This document shows positions 37,851 through 46,867 of a stretch of DNA of 64,000 nt, piece after piece. Position 1 is the first letter of the stretch, and every line of letters begins with the position of its first letter. The notes beneath the pieces were generated by a model. That model did no database searches. It saw nothing but the letters and a program-made list of their open reading frames with translations, and was not told the DNA's origin. Source of the DNA: Desulfuromusa kysingii (GTDB lineage: Bacteria > Desulfobacterota > Desulfuromonadia > Desulfuromonadales > Geopsychrobacteraceae); NCBI RefSeq assembly GCF_900107645.1, contig NZ_FNQN01000002.1, positions 124,001 to 188,000 of the forward strand. The letters run 5' to 3'. A program made the position numbers and the translations under genes.

Positions 37851-37868
37851 GAAGAGGCCAAGCAAGCA

Positions 37869-38627
37869 ATGGATATTAAACCTTTTTTTTCAGCTTTGCG
37901 CTTTCTCACCATCCTGCCAGTTCCAGAATCATGGTGTGGCGATGCGAACAGCTTTCACAAAAGTCCAAACTGGTACCCGCTGGTGGGACTGATGATCGGT
38001 CTGCTATTGGCACTGCTAGACCTGTTCCTTTGTTGGCTCTTACCTGTGTCTGTCGCCAGTGTGTTGCTGCTACTGGCGATGATCGCAATATCCGGAGCAC
38101 TCCACATGGATGGTCTGGCTGATAGTGCCGACGCCTGGTTCAGCAGTCGCGGACCAGAGCAGATGCTGGAGATCATGAAGGACAGTCGCTCCGGACCGAT
38201 GGGCGTCGTGGCGATCACCATCGTCCTGTTGCTCAAGCTGATGCTGCTCATCGCTCTGCCTGAAGCCTGGCGCTGGCAAATTATTGTGCTGATGCCTCTG
38301 GCCGGACGCTGTGTTCTGCCTGTTCTCAGCAGCCAGCTCCCTTATGCTCGAACCCACGGCACCGCTGCCTTTACTAACGAGGATTTCAACTGTAGTCGTG
38401 TCAGCATTGCCTTCGCCACCCTACTGATCCCTGCGTTGGTCTTATCTGGCTGGACCTCTGGCTTAATAATCGTTAGCAGCGTCTGTTTTGGCGGCTGGCT
38501 GCTGGGAGCATACAGCCGACGTAAAATCGGCGGGTTCACTGGTGACACCTTGGGAGCAACCTGTGAGTTGGTTGAATTACTCCCAGCTCTGTGCACTGTC
38601 ATTCTTGCTCATCGAGGAATAATCTAA
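37869..38627 (+). CDS. cobS: Adenosylcobinamide-GDP ribazoletransferase (cobalamin synthase)
   Basis: Membrane enzyme that joins adenosylcobinamide-GDP to alpha-ribazole (phosphate), the last assembly step. It is 252 aa from ATG 37869, with several helices. Signature blocks are SALRFLTILPVP, GALHMDGLADSADAWFS (DGxAD metal site), MKDSRSGPMGVVAI and GGFTGDTLGATCELVELL. GAGG lies 8-9 bases before this ATG. A GTG at 37770 with AGAGGGA upstream would add 33 residues unlike normal CobS N-termini, so the shorter form is preferred. The stop overlaps the next start by one base. Confidence 0.95.
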   Translation: MDIKPFFSALRFLTILPVPESWCGDANSFHKSPNWYPLVGLMIGLLLALLDLFLCWLLPVSVASVLLLLAMIAISGALHMDGLADSADAWFSSRGPEQMLEIMKDSRSGPMGVVAITIVLLLKLMLLIALPEAWRWQIIVLMPLAGRCVLPVLSSQLPYARTHGTAAFTNEDFNCSRVSIAFATLLIPALVLSGWTSGLIIVSSVCFGGWLLGAYSRRKIGGFTGDTLGATCELVELLPALCTVILAHRGII

Positions 38628-41203
38628 TGGCGTCTCAATTAAAACATGGTGGAAATCTACGTCAAGCTGTTAAAATTAGTGGTTTTCCACAGGAACAACT
38701 GCTCGATTTTTCCGCCAGCATCAACCCTCTGGGATTTCCTTCATGGCTACGGCCGTTGATCAGTTCCCAGGTCAGTCAACTGAGTCACTATCCGGACCCT
38801 GAAGCAGAAGAACTGGTCTACGCGATTGCCGCACACCATCAGCTTGATCCTTCTCAAGTGATTATCGGTAACGGCGCCAGTGAACTCCTCTATTTGCTGC
38901 CTCAGGTGCTGGGACATAAGCGAGCATTGATCACGGTTCCCTGTTATGGAGATTATCTCGCCATCGCCACAGGAGCAAATTTACACATTGATACCTTGGC
39001 GCTGGCAGAAAATGATCATTTCCAACTCAATATTGCGCAACTGGAAACGGCCCTGACCGATGACCATCTGGTCATTCTTGGTCATCCCAACAACCCGACA
39101 GGAAAACTTTATGATGTTCCTGCATTGCAGCAACTGATCAGGAACCATCCGCAAAATCATTTCATCATTGATGAATCTTTTATCGACTTTGCCGACCCGG
39201 CCCATTCTCTGCGCTGGCAGCAGGATGACAATGTGATTATTGTCCAGTCAATGACCAAGTCCTGGGCGATTCCCGGTCTGCGGCTGGGTTACGTTCTGGC
39301 GGATGCCAGCATCATCAGCGCGATGCGCCGCTTGCGTCCCGATTGGTCGGTCAACAGCATCGCTCAGGCGGTGGGGATCCGTGCCTTGCAGGATAATGAT
39401 TTCCTCCAACAGACCCGCAACTATGTTGATCAACAACGGCAGGAACTTTTGACCCAACTACAAGCGATCCGTGGTCTGCATCCGTTTCCCGGTGACGCCA
39501 ACTTCCTCCTTGTGCGGATTGAACACCCAAGCATTGATGCTTCAGACTTGGCGCAACAACTGTTGCAAAAAGGGATCATCATTCGCAACTGTAACACCTT
39601 CCAAGGACTCGACGGCCACTACTTTCGGTTAGCAGTCCGCACCCCTGATGAACAACTAAAACTTTGTACTGAACTACAGCAAATCTTTGCCTCCAACACC
39701 GCGAAGAAAATCTCCCCGAAGACCCCGGCGATCATGTTTCAGGGGACCGGTTCCAACGCCGGAAAGAGTATCCTTACCGCAGCGCTGTGCCGCATCCTTT
39801 ATCAGGATGGCGTCTCGGTCGCTCCGTTCAAAGCACAGAATATGTCTCTCAACTCATGTGTGACATTCCAAGGCGGTGAAATGGGTCGGGCCCAGGTGTT
39901 ACAGGCACAAGCTTGCCGCCTTGACGCCGACGTGCGGATGAATCCGGTGCTGCTCAAGCCGAGTAGCACCACCGGTTCGCAGGTTATTCTCTGTGGCAAG
40001 GTGCTGGAAACCATGCACTTTCAAGACTACGCCCAGCGGCGTAGCAAGATCTTCCCCAAAACCCAACAATGCTACGACGAATTGGCTGCTGAGCATCAGG
40101 TCATGGTCCTGGAAGGGGCCGGTAGTCCGGCGGAGATTAACTTTAAATCACGTGATATCGTCAACATGAACATGGCCCGCTACGCGGATGCCAAGGTATT
40201 GCTGGTTGGCGATATTGACCGCGGCGGAGTCTTTGCCTCCTTTGTCGGCACCATGGAATTGCTCAATGAGTGGGAACGGAAACTGGTCAGCGGCTTCATC
40301 ATCAACCGCTTTCGTGGCGATAAAAACCTCCTCGGAGACGCTCTGGATTTGACCAGTCTGCACACGGGGAAACCGTTTTTCGGCACGGTCCCATTCTTGG
40401 CTGACCTCGGCCTCCCCGAAGAAGATTCCGTCGACTTTAAAGATGGTCGCTTCGATACAGAAAAAAAAGCGGGTGAAGTTCTCGATATTGCCCTTATTGA
40501 TCTGCCACACATCTCCAACTTTACCGATGTCGACGCGCTGCGTGCCGAAACCGATGTCCATCTCCGCCGGGTGCGGCACGTTGACGAGCTGGGGCAACCC
40601 GACGTCGTTATCTTGCCGGGGACAAAAAATGTCATGTCCGATCTCGACTACCTACTGAAATCGGGACTGAGTCACGCGATCCGTCACCTGGCCGAAACAG
40701 AAACGACAGAAATTGTCGGCATCTGCGGTGGCTATCAGTTACTGGGTGGAAAAATTACCGACCCACACGCCATTGAATCTGCTGGTGGTGACGGGCAAGG
40801 GTTGGGCTTACTGGCGATGGAGACCACCCTGCAGCCAGACAAGACCACGACTCACTGTCAGGCCATCCACCTGCCGTCTGGAAAGCCTCTCCACGGCTAC
40901 GAAATTCACCATGGGACCAGCAACGGCAACAATCTCAAACCCATTATTCAGCGTGCAGACGGAATGACCATTGGTGGCTGCATGGACGGGCCAACCCACA
41001 TCTGGGGAACCTATCTTCACGGTATCTTTGACGCCGACGGTTTTCGTCACTGGTTTCTGGATCGGGTACGCCAACGCAAAGGGTGGCAGGTCATTGGTGC
41101 GAGACGCGCGTCTTACGATCTTGAACCCGCACTGGACCGGTTAGCCGATCATGTCCGCGCCTCGGTGGATATGGATAAAATTTATCAGGTGCTGGGCTTA
41201 TGA
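38627..41203 (+). CDS. Fused threonine-phosphate decarboxylase / cobyric acid synthase
   Basis: An 858-aa two-enzyme fusion. Residues 1-360 are a CobD-type PLP enzyme (HGGNLRQA, LDFSASINPLGFP, PLP Lys211 in SMTKSWAIPGLRLGY) that makes (R)-1-amino-2-propanol phosphate from threonine phosphate. Residues 365-858 are CobQ/CbiP, which amidates cobyrinic acid a,c-diamide to cobyric acid: ATP loop FQGTGSNAGKS (from about 370), glutaminase Cys700 in GICGGYQLLGG and His798 in YLHGIFD. Both halves keep their catalytic residues. These supply the two substrates of CbiB, encoded next with a 4-base overlap. The ATG at 38627 follows GAGG. Confidence 0.95.
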   Translation: MASQLKHGGNLRQAVKISGFPQEQLLDFSASINPLGFPSWLRPLISSQVSQLSHYPDPEAEELVYAIAAHHQLDPSQVIIGNGASELLYLLPQVLGHKRALITVPCYGDYLAIATGANLHIDTLALAENDHFQLNIAQLETALTDDHLVILGHPNNPTGKLYDVPALQQLIRNHPQNHFIIDESFIDFADPAHSLRWQQDDNVIIVQSMTKSWAIPGLRLGYVLADASIISAMRRLRPDWSVNSIAQAVGIRALQDNDFLQQTRNYVDQQRQELLTQLQAIRGLHPFPGDANFLLVRIEHPSIDASDLAQQLLQKGIIIRNCNTFQGLDGHYFRLAVRTPDEQLKLCTELQQIFASNTAKKISPKTPAIMFQGTGSNAGKSILTAALCRILYQDGVSVAPFKAQNMSLNSCVTFQGGEMGRAQVLQAQACRLDADVRMNPVLLKPSSTTGSQVILCGKVLETMHFQDYAQRRSKIFPKTQQCYDELAAEHQVMVLEGAGSPAEINFKSRDIVNMNMARYADAKVLLVGDIDRGGVFASFVGTMELLNEWERKLVSGFIINRFRGDKNLLGDALDLTSLHTGKPFFGTVPFLADLGLPEEDSVDFKDGRFDTEKKAGEVLDIALIDLPHISNFTDVDALRAETDVHLRRVRHVDELGQPDVVILPGTKNVMSDLDYLLKSGLSHAIRHLAETETTEIVGICGGYQLLGGKITDPHAIESAGGDGQGLGLLAMETTLQPDKTTTHCQAIHLPSGKPLHGYEIHHGTSNGNNLKPIIQRADGMTIGGCMDGPTHIWGTYLHGIFDADGFRHWFLDRVRQRKGWQVIGARRASYDLEPALDRLADHVRASVDMDKIYQVLGL

Positions 41204-42144
41204 TACCACTCTACATCCAGATCCTGCTGGCCTTAAGTCTTGATTTCTTCATCGGCGATCCGCGTTGGCTGCCACATCCGGTTAAAGGGATTGGCCGTTT
41301 GGCGTTGTTCCTTGAGGGCCCCTTACGCCGGCTCTTACCTCTGCGCATCGCTGGTGTCATCGCGGTGCTGCTGACAACCACCATAAGCGCCGGATCAGTC
41401 TGGCTCTGTTGCTGGTTGATGACAGCCGTCCACCCTCTGCTGGGGGATCTGGTCTCGATCCTCTTCCTTACCACCTGTTTTGCCATGCAGGATTTGCGAC
41501 AACATGCCCTTGCGGTTTACAATGCTCTGTGTGCTGGAGATTTAACTCAGGCCAAAAGCAAGGTCGCCATGTTGGTGGGACGCGACACAAACGACCTTGA
41601 CGCCGCAGAGATCTCCCGCGCTACGGTGGAGAGTGTCGCCGAGAACACCGTGGATGGGGTCACAGCACCACTGTTGTTTGCATTCATCGGGGGAGCTCCT
41701 GGGGCGATTCTCTATAAAGCGATTAACACCCTGGACTCCACTTACGGCTACAAGAATGAACGCTACCTGCACTTTGGCTGGGCCGCTGCCCGCCTTGATG
41801 ACCTGGCAAACTTTCTCCCGGCGCGCATCAGCGCACTGCTGGTTCCGTTGGCGGCGAAAATAACCTTACAGGGCAACACAAACGCATGGGATATTTTTAT
41901 TCGTGACCGGAATAACCATCCCAGTCCTAACGGAGGTCAGATTGAAGCAGCCTTTGCCGGAGCACTGGGGGTCCGACTGGGGGGAGAGATCAGCTACGGG
42001 GGCAAGAGGTCTTTTCGCCCCTACATGGGAGATCTGCGCAACGAAATGACTCCAGAGAAAATAAAAACCACGCTCCATCTGATGGTCGCAACATCACTGA
42101 TCCTCCTTGCGGGAGGAATATTGGTGCAACTCATAGCAATGTAA
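41200..42144 (+). CDS. cbiB: Adenosylcobinamide-phosphate synthase
   Basis: A 314-aa integral membrane enzyme that attaches the aminopropanol (phosphate) arm to cobyric acid. Conserved blocks are LDFFIGDPRWLPHPVKGIGR at the N-terminus, AEISRATVESVAENTVDGVTAPL cut at its conserved core, GAPGAILYKAINTLDSTYGY and the C-terminal SPNGGQIEAAFAGALGVRLGG. Its start overlaps the end of the CobD-CobQ fusion as ATGA, matching the order of the reaction sequence. Confidence 0.96.
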   Translation: MIPLYIQILLALSLDFFIGDPRWLPHPVKGIGRLALFLEGPLRRLLPLRIAGVIAVLLTTTISAGSVWLCCWLMTAVHPLLGDLVSILFLTTCFAMQDLRQHALAVYNALCAGDLTQAKSKVAMLVGRDTNDLDAAEISRATVESVAENTVDGVTAPLLFAFIGGAPGAILYKAINTLDSTYGYKNERYLHFGWAAARLDDLANFLPARISALLVPLAAKITLQGNTNAWDIFIRDRNNHPSPNGGQIEAAFAGALGVRLGGEISYGGKRSFRPYMGDLRNEMTPEKIKTTLHLMVATSLILLAGGILVQLIAM

Positions 42145-42155
42145 AGGATATCCTT

Positions 42156-42677
42156 ATGGCAAAAAACCTTCTGATTTTTACTGGCAATGGTAAAGGGAAA
42201 TCGACCGCAGCCTTTGGTATGGCAATCCGCGCGGCTGGTCATGGACAACGCATTCTTATTCTCCAATTTATGAAGGCGGATGACTCGACCGGTGAACTGG
42301 TCAGCTTACGGGACAAACTCGGTATCGATATCCGTTTAACTGGCCTTGGTTTCGTCCCCAAGCCTGGACATCCTAAGTACCCGGCCCACAAAGAAGCCGC
42401 TCAAAAAGCCTTCGCCATTGCTTGCCAAGCCATGCAAAGTGGTGATTATGACCTGTTGATTCTCGATGAAATCTGCGGTTCTGTAAGCTCTGGACTGGTT
42501 GATGAAGCTCAGGTTCTAGAAGCGGTCAAAGGGTCGCGTGACGACCTGAATATTGTCCTAACTGGACGCAATGCCACTCCGGCAATGATCGAAATGGCAG
42601 ATACGGTGACGGAAATGGTCCCCCACAAACATGCGTTAGAAAATGGCGTCCCGGCACGCATAGGGGTTGAGTTTTAA
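42156..42677 (+). CDS. cobO: Corrinoid adenosyltransferase (CobO/BtuR family)
   Basis: Transfers the adenosyl group of ATP to cob(I)alamin or earlier corrinoids. 173 aa, with P-loop GNGKGKST (residues 10-17), ILILQFMKAD, DLLILDEICGSVSSGLVD and ELTGRNATP-like VLTGRNATPAMIEMAD. This is the CobO type rather than the PduO type. It follows cbiB by 11 bases and closes the biosynthetic operon; it would adenosylate corrinoids brought in by the btu genes downstream. Confidence 0.96.
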   Translation: MAKNLLIFTGNGKGKSTAAFGMAIRAAGHGQRILILQFMKADDSTGELVSLRDKLGIDIRLTGLGFVPKPGHPKYPAHKEAAQKAFAIACQAMQSGDYDLLILDEICGSVSSGLVDEAQVLEAVKGSRDDLNIVLTGRNATPAMIEMADTVTEMVPHKHALENGVPARIGVEF

Positions 42678-42726
42678 TTGCAGCCCCTTCAATCGTTATT
42701 CATGTGAATGGTGAGTTTTTGAGGTC

Positions 42727-42756
42727 TTGACAGCAGAGACAGAATTCGTTTATAAG
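42727..42756 (+). promoter_or_regulatory. Candidate promoter of the btuB unit
   Basis: A perfect TTGACA, 18 bases, TATAAG, ending about 20 bases before the closing helix of the second riboswitch. Confidence 0.6.
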
Positions 42757-42775
42757 CAGGCCACAATTGAATCGT

Positions 42776-42949
42776 TTTACGGTGCTTAACAAGCATAAAT
42801 AGGGAAGTGAGGTGCAAATCCTCCATGGACCCGCCGCTGTAATCGAGTCGAAGCAGGCAACATGCCACTGGGAATCCTCTGGGAAGGCTGTCTGTTTCAT
42901 TGGTGTCACATCACGCCAAAGACTCGTAAGTCAGAAGACCTACCGTAAA
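42776..42949 (+). ncRNA. Cobalamin riboswitch, long form, upstream of btuB
   Basis: The B12 aptamer elements are AATAGGGAAGTGAGGTGCAAATC (in two parts), GGACCCGCCGCTGTAA, CATGCCACTGGGAA, CTCTGGGAAGGC and AAGTCAGAAGACC. The closing helix TTTACGGT/ACCGTAAA spans 174 bases, so the peripheral helices absent from the first riboswitch are present. A terminator follows at 43005. Confidence 0.96.
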
Positions 42950-43004
42950 CCAGCCACTTTTATCTCCCCGGGAACGGGAGCGTGGACGAGCGCGGAAAAT
43001 ACGG

Positions 43005-43037
43005 AACCCGCACCTGTCATCAGGTGACGGGTTTTTT
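43005..43037 (+). terminator. Riboswitch expression-platform terminator before btuB
   Basis: AACCCG..ACCTG/CAGGT..CGGGTT hairpin followed by a run of T, about 45 bases before the btuB ATG. Confidence 0.93.
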
Positions 43038-43082
43038 TATTGTGCGTTCGTCAGCTCTTACGGGAAAACAGGAGGAACACCC

Positions 43083-44924
43083 ATGAAAAGAAGATTCATT
43101 GTCTTATGCATCCTGCTATTCACAGCAGCGCCACTCTGGGCAGAGGTTGTCAAAATGGATCCAGTCGTCGTCACGGCAACCCGCACTGGAACCCCATTGA
43201 GTCAAATTGCCAGCTCTGTCACCGTCATTACCGCTGCAGAGATCGAGGCAAAACAGCAAACCCAGGTTATTGATGTCCTCAGAAGTGTCCCTGGTGTCAA
43301 TATCGTCCAAACAGGATCACGGGGAGGGCAAACCTCAGTCTACTTGAGAGGAACAGACTCCAGACATACGCTAATACTGATTGATGGGATTGAGTACAAA
43401 GACACCGCCTCAATCGGTGGTATCGCCAACATTGAAAATTTAGGTACGGATAATATTGCCCAGATTGAGATTGTCCGCGGAGCACAAAGTGTCCTTTATG
43501 GCTCGGATGCCATTGGTGGTGTCATCAATATCATCACCAAAACAGGGGCACGCGTGCCTGAAGGTTACGTTTCTGTTGAAGGGGGATCGGATAACACCTG
43601 GATTAAGAAATCTGGTGTAGCAGCAGGAAGTGAGACCACAACATTTGCGGCGTCTATATCCAGAATTGATACAGATGGCTTCTCTGCTGCCAGTGAGAAA
43701 GACGGTAATACCGAGGATGACGGATTTCAACAAACCGCAGCGGCGCTTAACCTTGGAATCAAACCGACGGACAACTTTGACTTCAAACTTGTCGGCCGCG
43801 TCGATTCCTCAGAAAAAGATATCGACAGTTTTGCTAGCGGTTCTTTTGCTGACTCCGATGCCATGGTCGAAACAGATGAAAAAATGGGTCGAGCAGAAGG
43901 AACCTTTCATCTCCTCGACGACAGCTGGCAGCTAACTCTGGGGACAGCTGTTACCGATACGGAAAGAACGGGAACCGGGACAGGTTGGTACGACAATTAT
44001 GAATTTGATGGAAAAACCACCAAGTTCGACGTCAAAAATGTCGTGACATTCGGGATCCACACGATTGTCTTCGGGGCGGAAACCGAGAAAGAAGAGTATA
44101 AAAGCAGCACCAGTGGTAGCGGTAGTGCGAGAAATGATGCTATTTTCATTCAGGATCAATTGGTTGTCGGCAATCTCTCCACCGCCATCGGGGTCCGCTA
44201 TGATGACCATGAGTATTTCGGCAGTGAAACCACCTGGAGAATTGCACCGACGTATACGCTGACCGCAACCGGCACCAAAGTCAAAGGATCGATCGGAACC
44301 GGCTTTAAAGCCCCCTCACTGTTCCACCTGTTTTACCCTTATGGTGGCAATGAAAACCTCAACCCTGAAAGCAGCATGAGCCTGGATGTCGGTATTGAAC
44401 AGGCCCTGTTCCATAATGCCTTTCTCGTCGGTGTGACCTGGTTCTATAATGATATTGATGACTACATCGACTGGTACGATGATGGTGATGCAGACTGGTT
44501 TGATGGCGATGGTTACCACAACATCACATCATTGAAAACATCAGGAATTGAATCAACAATTGAGTGGTATCCAAATGATATCTTCAGTATTAAGCTCAAC
44601 TACACTTACACCGATTCAAAAGAAGATAATGATAGCAGAAAAGCGCGAATTCCCCTCCACAAGGGAAGCGTTGACCTCAACCTTTATCCCACTGATAAAT
44701 TACAGCTTAACCTGAACATCGTTTACTCGGGCAAACGCGACGAGTCGAATGCTACGACATTGGCGGCCTACACAGTGACCAACGTGGCGACATCATATCA
44801 GCTGACCGACAACTTCAAAGTCTTCGCACGAGTCGAAAATCTGTTTGACGAAGACTACGAAGAGGCTTCCGGGTACGGAACGGCCGGTTTGTCTGGCTAC
44901 GCTGGCGCCAAACTTTCTTTCTAA
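43083..44924 (+). CDS. btuB: TonB-dependent outer-membrane vitamin B12 receptor
   Basis: A 613-aa outer-membrane beta-barrel for corrinoid uptake. The signal peptide ends at LWA (residue 20). A TonB box-like segment (DPVVVTATR) is followed by the plug domain (about 40-150; DVLRSVPGVNIVQTGSRGGQ, LYGSDAIGGVINIITK) and a 22-strand-type barrel ending in a terminal aromatic (AGAKLSF). AGGAGG precedes the ATG. The upstream B12 riboswitch and the downstream btuFCD genes make the substrate assignment strong. Confidence 0.96.
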   Translation: MKRRFIVLCILLFTAAPLWAEVVKMDPVVVTATRTGTPLSQIASSVTVITAAEIEAKQQTQVIDVLRSVPGVNIVQTGSRGGQTSVYLRGTDSRHTLILIDGIEYKDTASIGGIANIENLGTDNIAQIEIVRGAQSVLYGSDAIGGVINIITKTGARVPEGYVSVEGGSDNTWIKKSGVAAGSETTTFAASISRIDTDGFSAASEKDGNTEDDGFQQTAAALNLGIKPTDNFDFKLVGRVDSSEKDIDSFASGSFADSDAMVETDEKMGRAEGTFHLLDDSWQLTLGTAVTDTERTGTGTGWYDNYEFDGKTTKFDVKNVVTFGIHTIVFGAETEKEEYKSSTSGSGSARNDAIFIQDQLVVGNLSTAIGVRYDDHEYFGSETTWRIAPTYTLTATGTKVKGSIGTGFKAPSLFHLFYPYGGNENLNPESSMSLDVGIEQALFHNAFLVGVTWFYNDIDDYIDWYDDGDADWFDGDGYHNITSLKTSGIESTIEWYPNDIFSIKLNYTYTDSKEDNDSRKARIPLHKGSVDLNLYPTDKLQLNLNIVYSGKRDESNATTLAAYTVTNVATSYQLTDNFKVFARVENLFDEDYEEASGYGTAGLSGYAGAKLSF

Positions 44925-44944
44925 TCTCCGTAAACTGTTCTAGA

Positions 44945-44973
44945 CTGGGAGCCAATAGAACCTAGGCTCCCGG
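44945..44973 (+). terminator. Intercistronic hairpin between btuB and btuF
   Basis: CTGGGAGCC pairs with GGCTCCCGG (9 bp, one G-U) around an 11-base loop, with only TTT after it. It may be an mRNA-stabilising or weak attenuator stem. Confidence 0.5.
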
Positions 44974-44991
44974 TTTAAATTCAGGATTTTT

Positions 44992-45870
44992 ATGCATAAA
45001 AGCTTAATTCTTGGCATCATACTGACCCTCTTCTGCTGCGGCAATGCAATAGCGCTGAACGTCACCGACGCTATCAACCGCCAAGTCACCATTCCCAATC
45101 CTCCCCAGCGGATCGTCTCTCTGGTCCCCAGCGTTACTGAAACGCTGTTCAAACTCGGGTTGGAACAGCGGATTGCCGCGGTGACTGATTTCTGCACTTT
45201 TCCTGAAGCGGCACAGCAATTACCCAAGGTTGGTGGATATGCAGATCCTAGCTTGGAGAGTATCCTGATCCATCAGCCCGACCTGGTCATTGCCGCAGCA
45301 GATATGAACCGTCCAGCCCTGGTCCGGCGGTTGGAACTCATGAAGATTCCTGTCTATGTGATTCATTCCCAGACTGTCGCAGAGACACTCACAACCATTC
45401 AGAACATCGCATCCATCACCGGGGTAGAAGAACAAGGAAAAAACCTTGTCAACTCTATCAAGGTGAGGATCCAGAAGGTTCAAGAGCAAATTGCCGGACG
45501 GACGCCATTGTCAATGATTGAATGTGTCATGTTGCAACCATTGACAGTGGCGGGACCGGATACGTTTATCAACGATGTCATCACCATCGCCGGAGGTCAA
45601 AATGCGGTACCTCAAGGGCCATCACGATATCCAACCTGGAACACTGAGGCACTGCTGAGCATCAATCCTGAAGCGATCATTGTCTCAACTTATCCGGGGC
45701 AACCGACACCAAAACAATTTTTCGACAACTGGCCACAACTGCATGCGGTCAAAAATAATCGCATTATCGAAGTCGAAGCAGACTGGGTTCACCGCCCGGG
45801 CCCAAGGATGATTCTTGGCATTGAAGCATTGGCCAAAGCCCTCCATACAGACATTTCAAATCATGAATAA
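44992..45870 (+). CDS. btuF: Periplasmic cobalamin-binding protein
   Basis: A 292-aa ABC solute-binding protein of the helical-backbone class. The signal peptide ends near AIA (about residue 21). Family blocks are RIVSLVPSVTETLFKLGLEQ, VGGYADPSLESILIHQPDLV and TYPTWNTEALLSINPEAIIV in variant form (SRYPTWNTE). It delivers B12 to BtuCD. It overlaps the start of btuC by 8 bases. Confidence 0.95.
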   Translation: MHKSLILGIILTLFCCGNAIALNVTDAINRQVTIPNPPQRIVSLVPSVTETLFKLGLEQRIAAVTDFCTFPEAAQQLPKVGGYADPSLESILIHQPDLVIAAADMNRPALVRRLELMKIPVYVIHSQTVAETLTTIQNIASITGVEEQGKNLVNSIKVRIQKVQEQIAGRTPLSMIECVMLQPLTVAGPDTFINDVITIAGGQNAVPQGPSRYPTWNTEALLSINPEAIIVSTYPGQPTPKQFFDNWPQLHAVKNNRIIEVEADWVHRPGPRMILGIEALAKALHTDISNHE

Positions 45871-46867
45871 AGCGCAAAAAACATCAGGCCGCTCACTCTG
45901 GCAACGACTCCTGATTTTATCCCCCCTGCTGGCCATATTCATCTCGCTTAGTGCCGGGAACATGGACATCTCCTGGGACAGGTTGTTGACTATTTTCCTT
46001 CAGGGACCGGGGAGCAGCATTGAACAAGTCATCATTTGGGAGGTCAGATTACCACGCGCCTTGCTCGCCGGACTTGTTGGTGCCGCGTTAAGTTTATCCG
46101 GAGTGACCTTTCAGGCGGTCTTGCGCAATCCCCTCGCCGACCCCTACCTGCTCGGTGTCTCCGGTGGCGCCGCCCTGGGTGCGGTCACGGCGTTGACCTG
46201 CGGAGCACAATCCCCGCTCATCATTCCCCTTGCCGCCTTCATTGGCGCGCTCGTTGCGCTACTGTTAGTCTATATGGTTGCGCAAGCGCACACTTGCTCG
46301 TCTCACACCTTAATTTTATCCGGGGTGATGGTTGGCAGCCTGGCTGCGGCATTATTGCTGTTCCTGCTCTGGAGAGCTCCAGCAGATGCCACCCGCCAAG
46401 CTATTTTCTGGCTCGCTGGCAATCTCTCATTGGCTGACCCGGATTGGCTTTCTTGGGGATGGTTATGGGTTCTCATCGGTTTTTTGCTCCTCTGGTCCCA
46501 ATCACTGAATCTCGACTTGCTCACTCAGGGAGAAGAGACAGCGGCAGATCTTGGCCTTGATGTTGGCAAAACCCGACTGATTCTGTTTGCCCTGGCTGGT
46601 GCTTTGACCGCCTGTGCGGTCTCTCTCGCTGGTTTGGTTGGTTTTGTCGGGCTCGTAATTCCCCATATCTGTCGGTTGCTCTGGGGACCGGGACATCGTC
46701 TACTCCTCCCCTTCTCCGCTCTACTCGGCAGCAGCTTTTTGATTATTGCCGACGCCATCGCCCGGAGCCTGTATGCTCCGGCAGAAATCCCGGTCGGTGT
46801 CGTTACAGCGCTTCTGGGTGCCCCCTTCTTCCTGTTCTTATTGCGTCGCAAGGGGGATTATCTATGA
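45863..46867 (+). CDS. btuC: Cobalamin ABC transporter permease
   Basis: A 334-aa FecCD/BtuC-type permease with about 10 helices. Conserved blocks are WEVRLPRALLAGLVGAALSLSG (in parts), RNPLADPYLLGVSGGAALGA and GFVGLVIPHICRLLWGPGHR. The true start is ATG 45863 within the end of btuF; the longer open frame from 45815 lies inside btuF. It overlaps btuD by 4 bases. Confidence 0.95.
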   Translation: MNKAQKTSGRSLWQRLLILSPLLAIFISLSAGNMDISWDRLLTIFLQGPGSSIEQVIIWEVRLPRALLAGLVGAALSLSGVTFQAVLRNPLADPYLLGVSGGAALGAVTALTCGAQSPLIIPLAAFIGALVALLLVYMVAQAHTCSSHTLILSGVMVGSLAAALLLFLLWRAPADATRQAIFWLAGNLSLADPDWLSWGWLWVLIGFLLLWSQSLNLDLLTQGEETAADLGLDVGKTRLILFALAGALTACAVSLAGLVGFVGLVIPHICRLLWGPGHRLLLPFSALLGSSFLIIADAIARSLYAPAEIPVGVVTALLGAPFFLFLLRRKGDYL

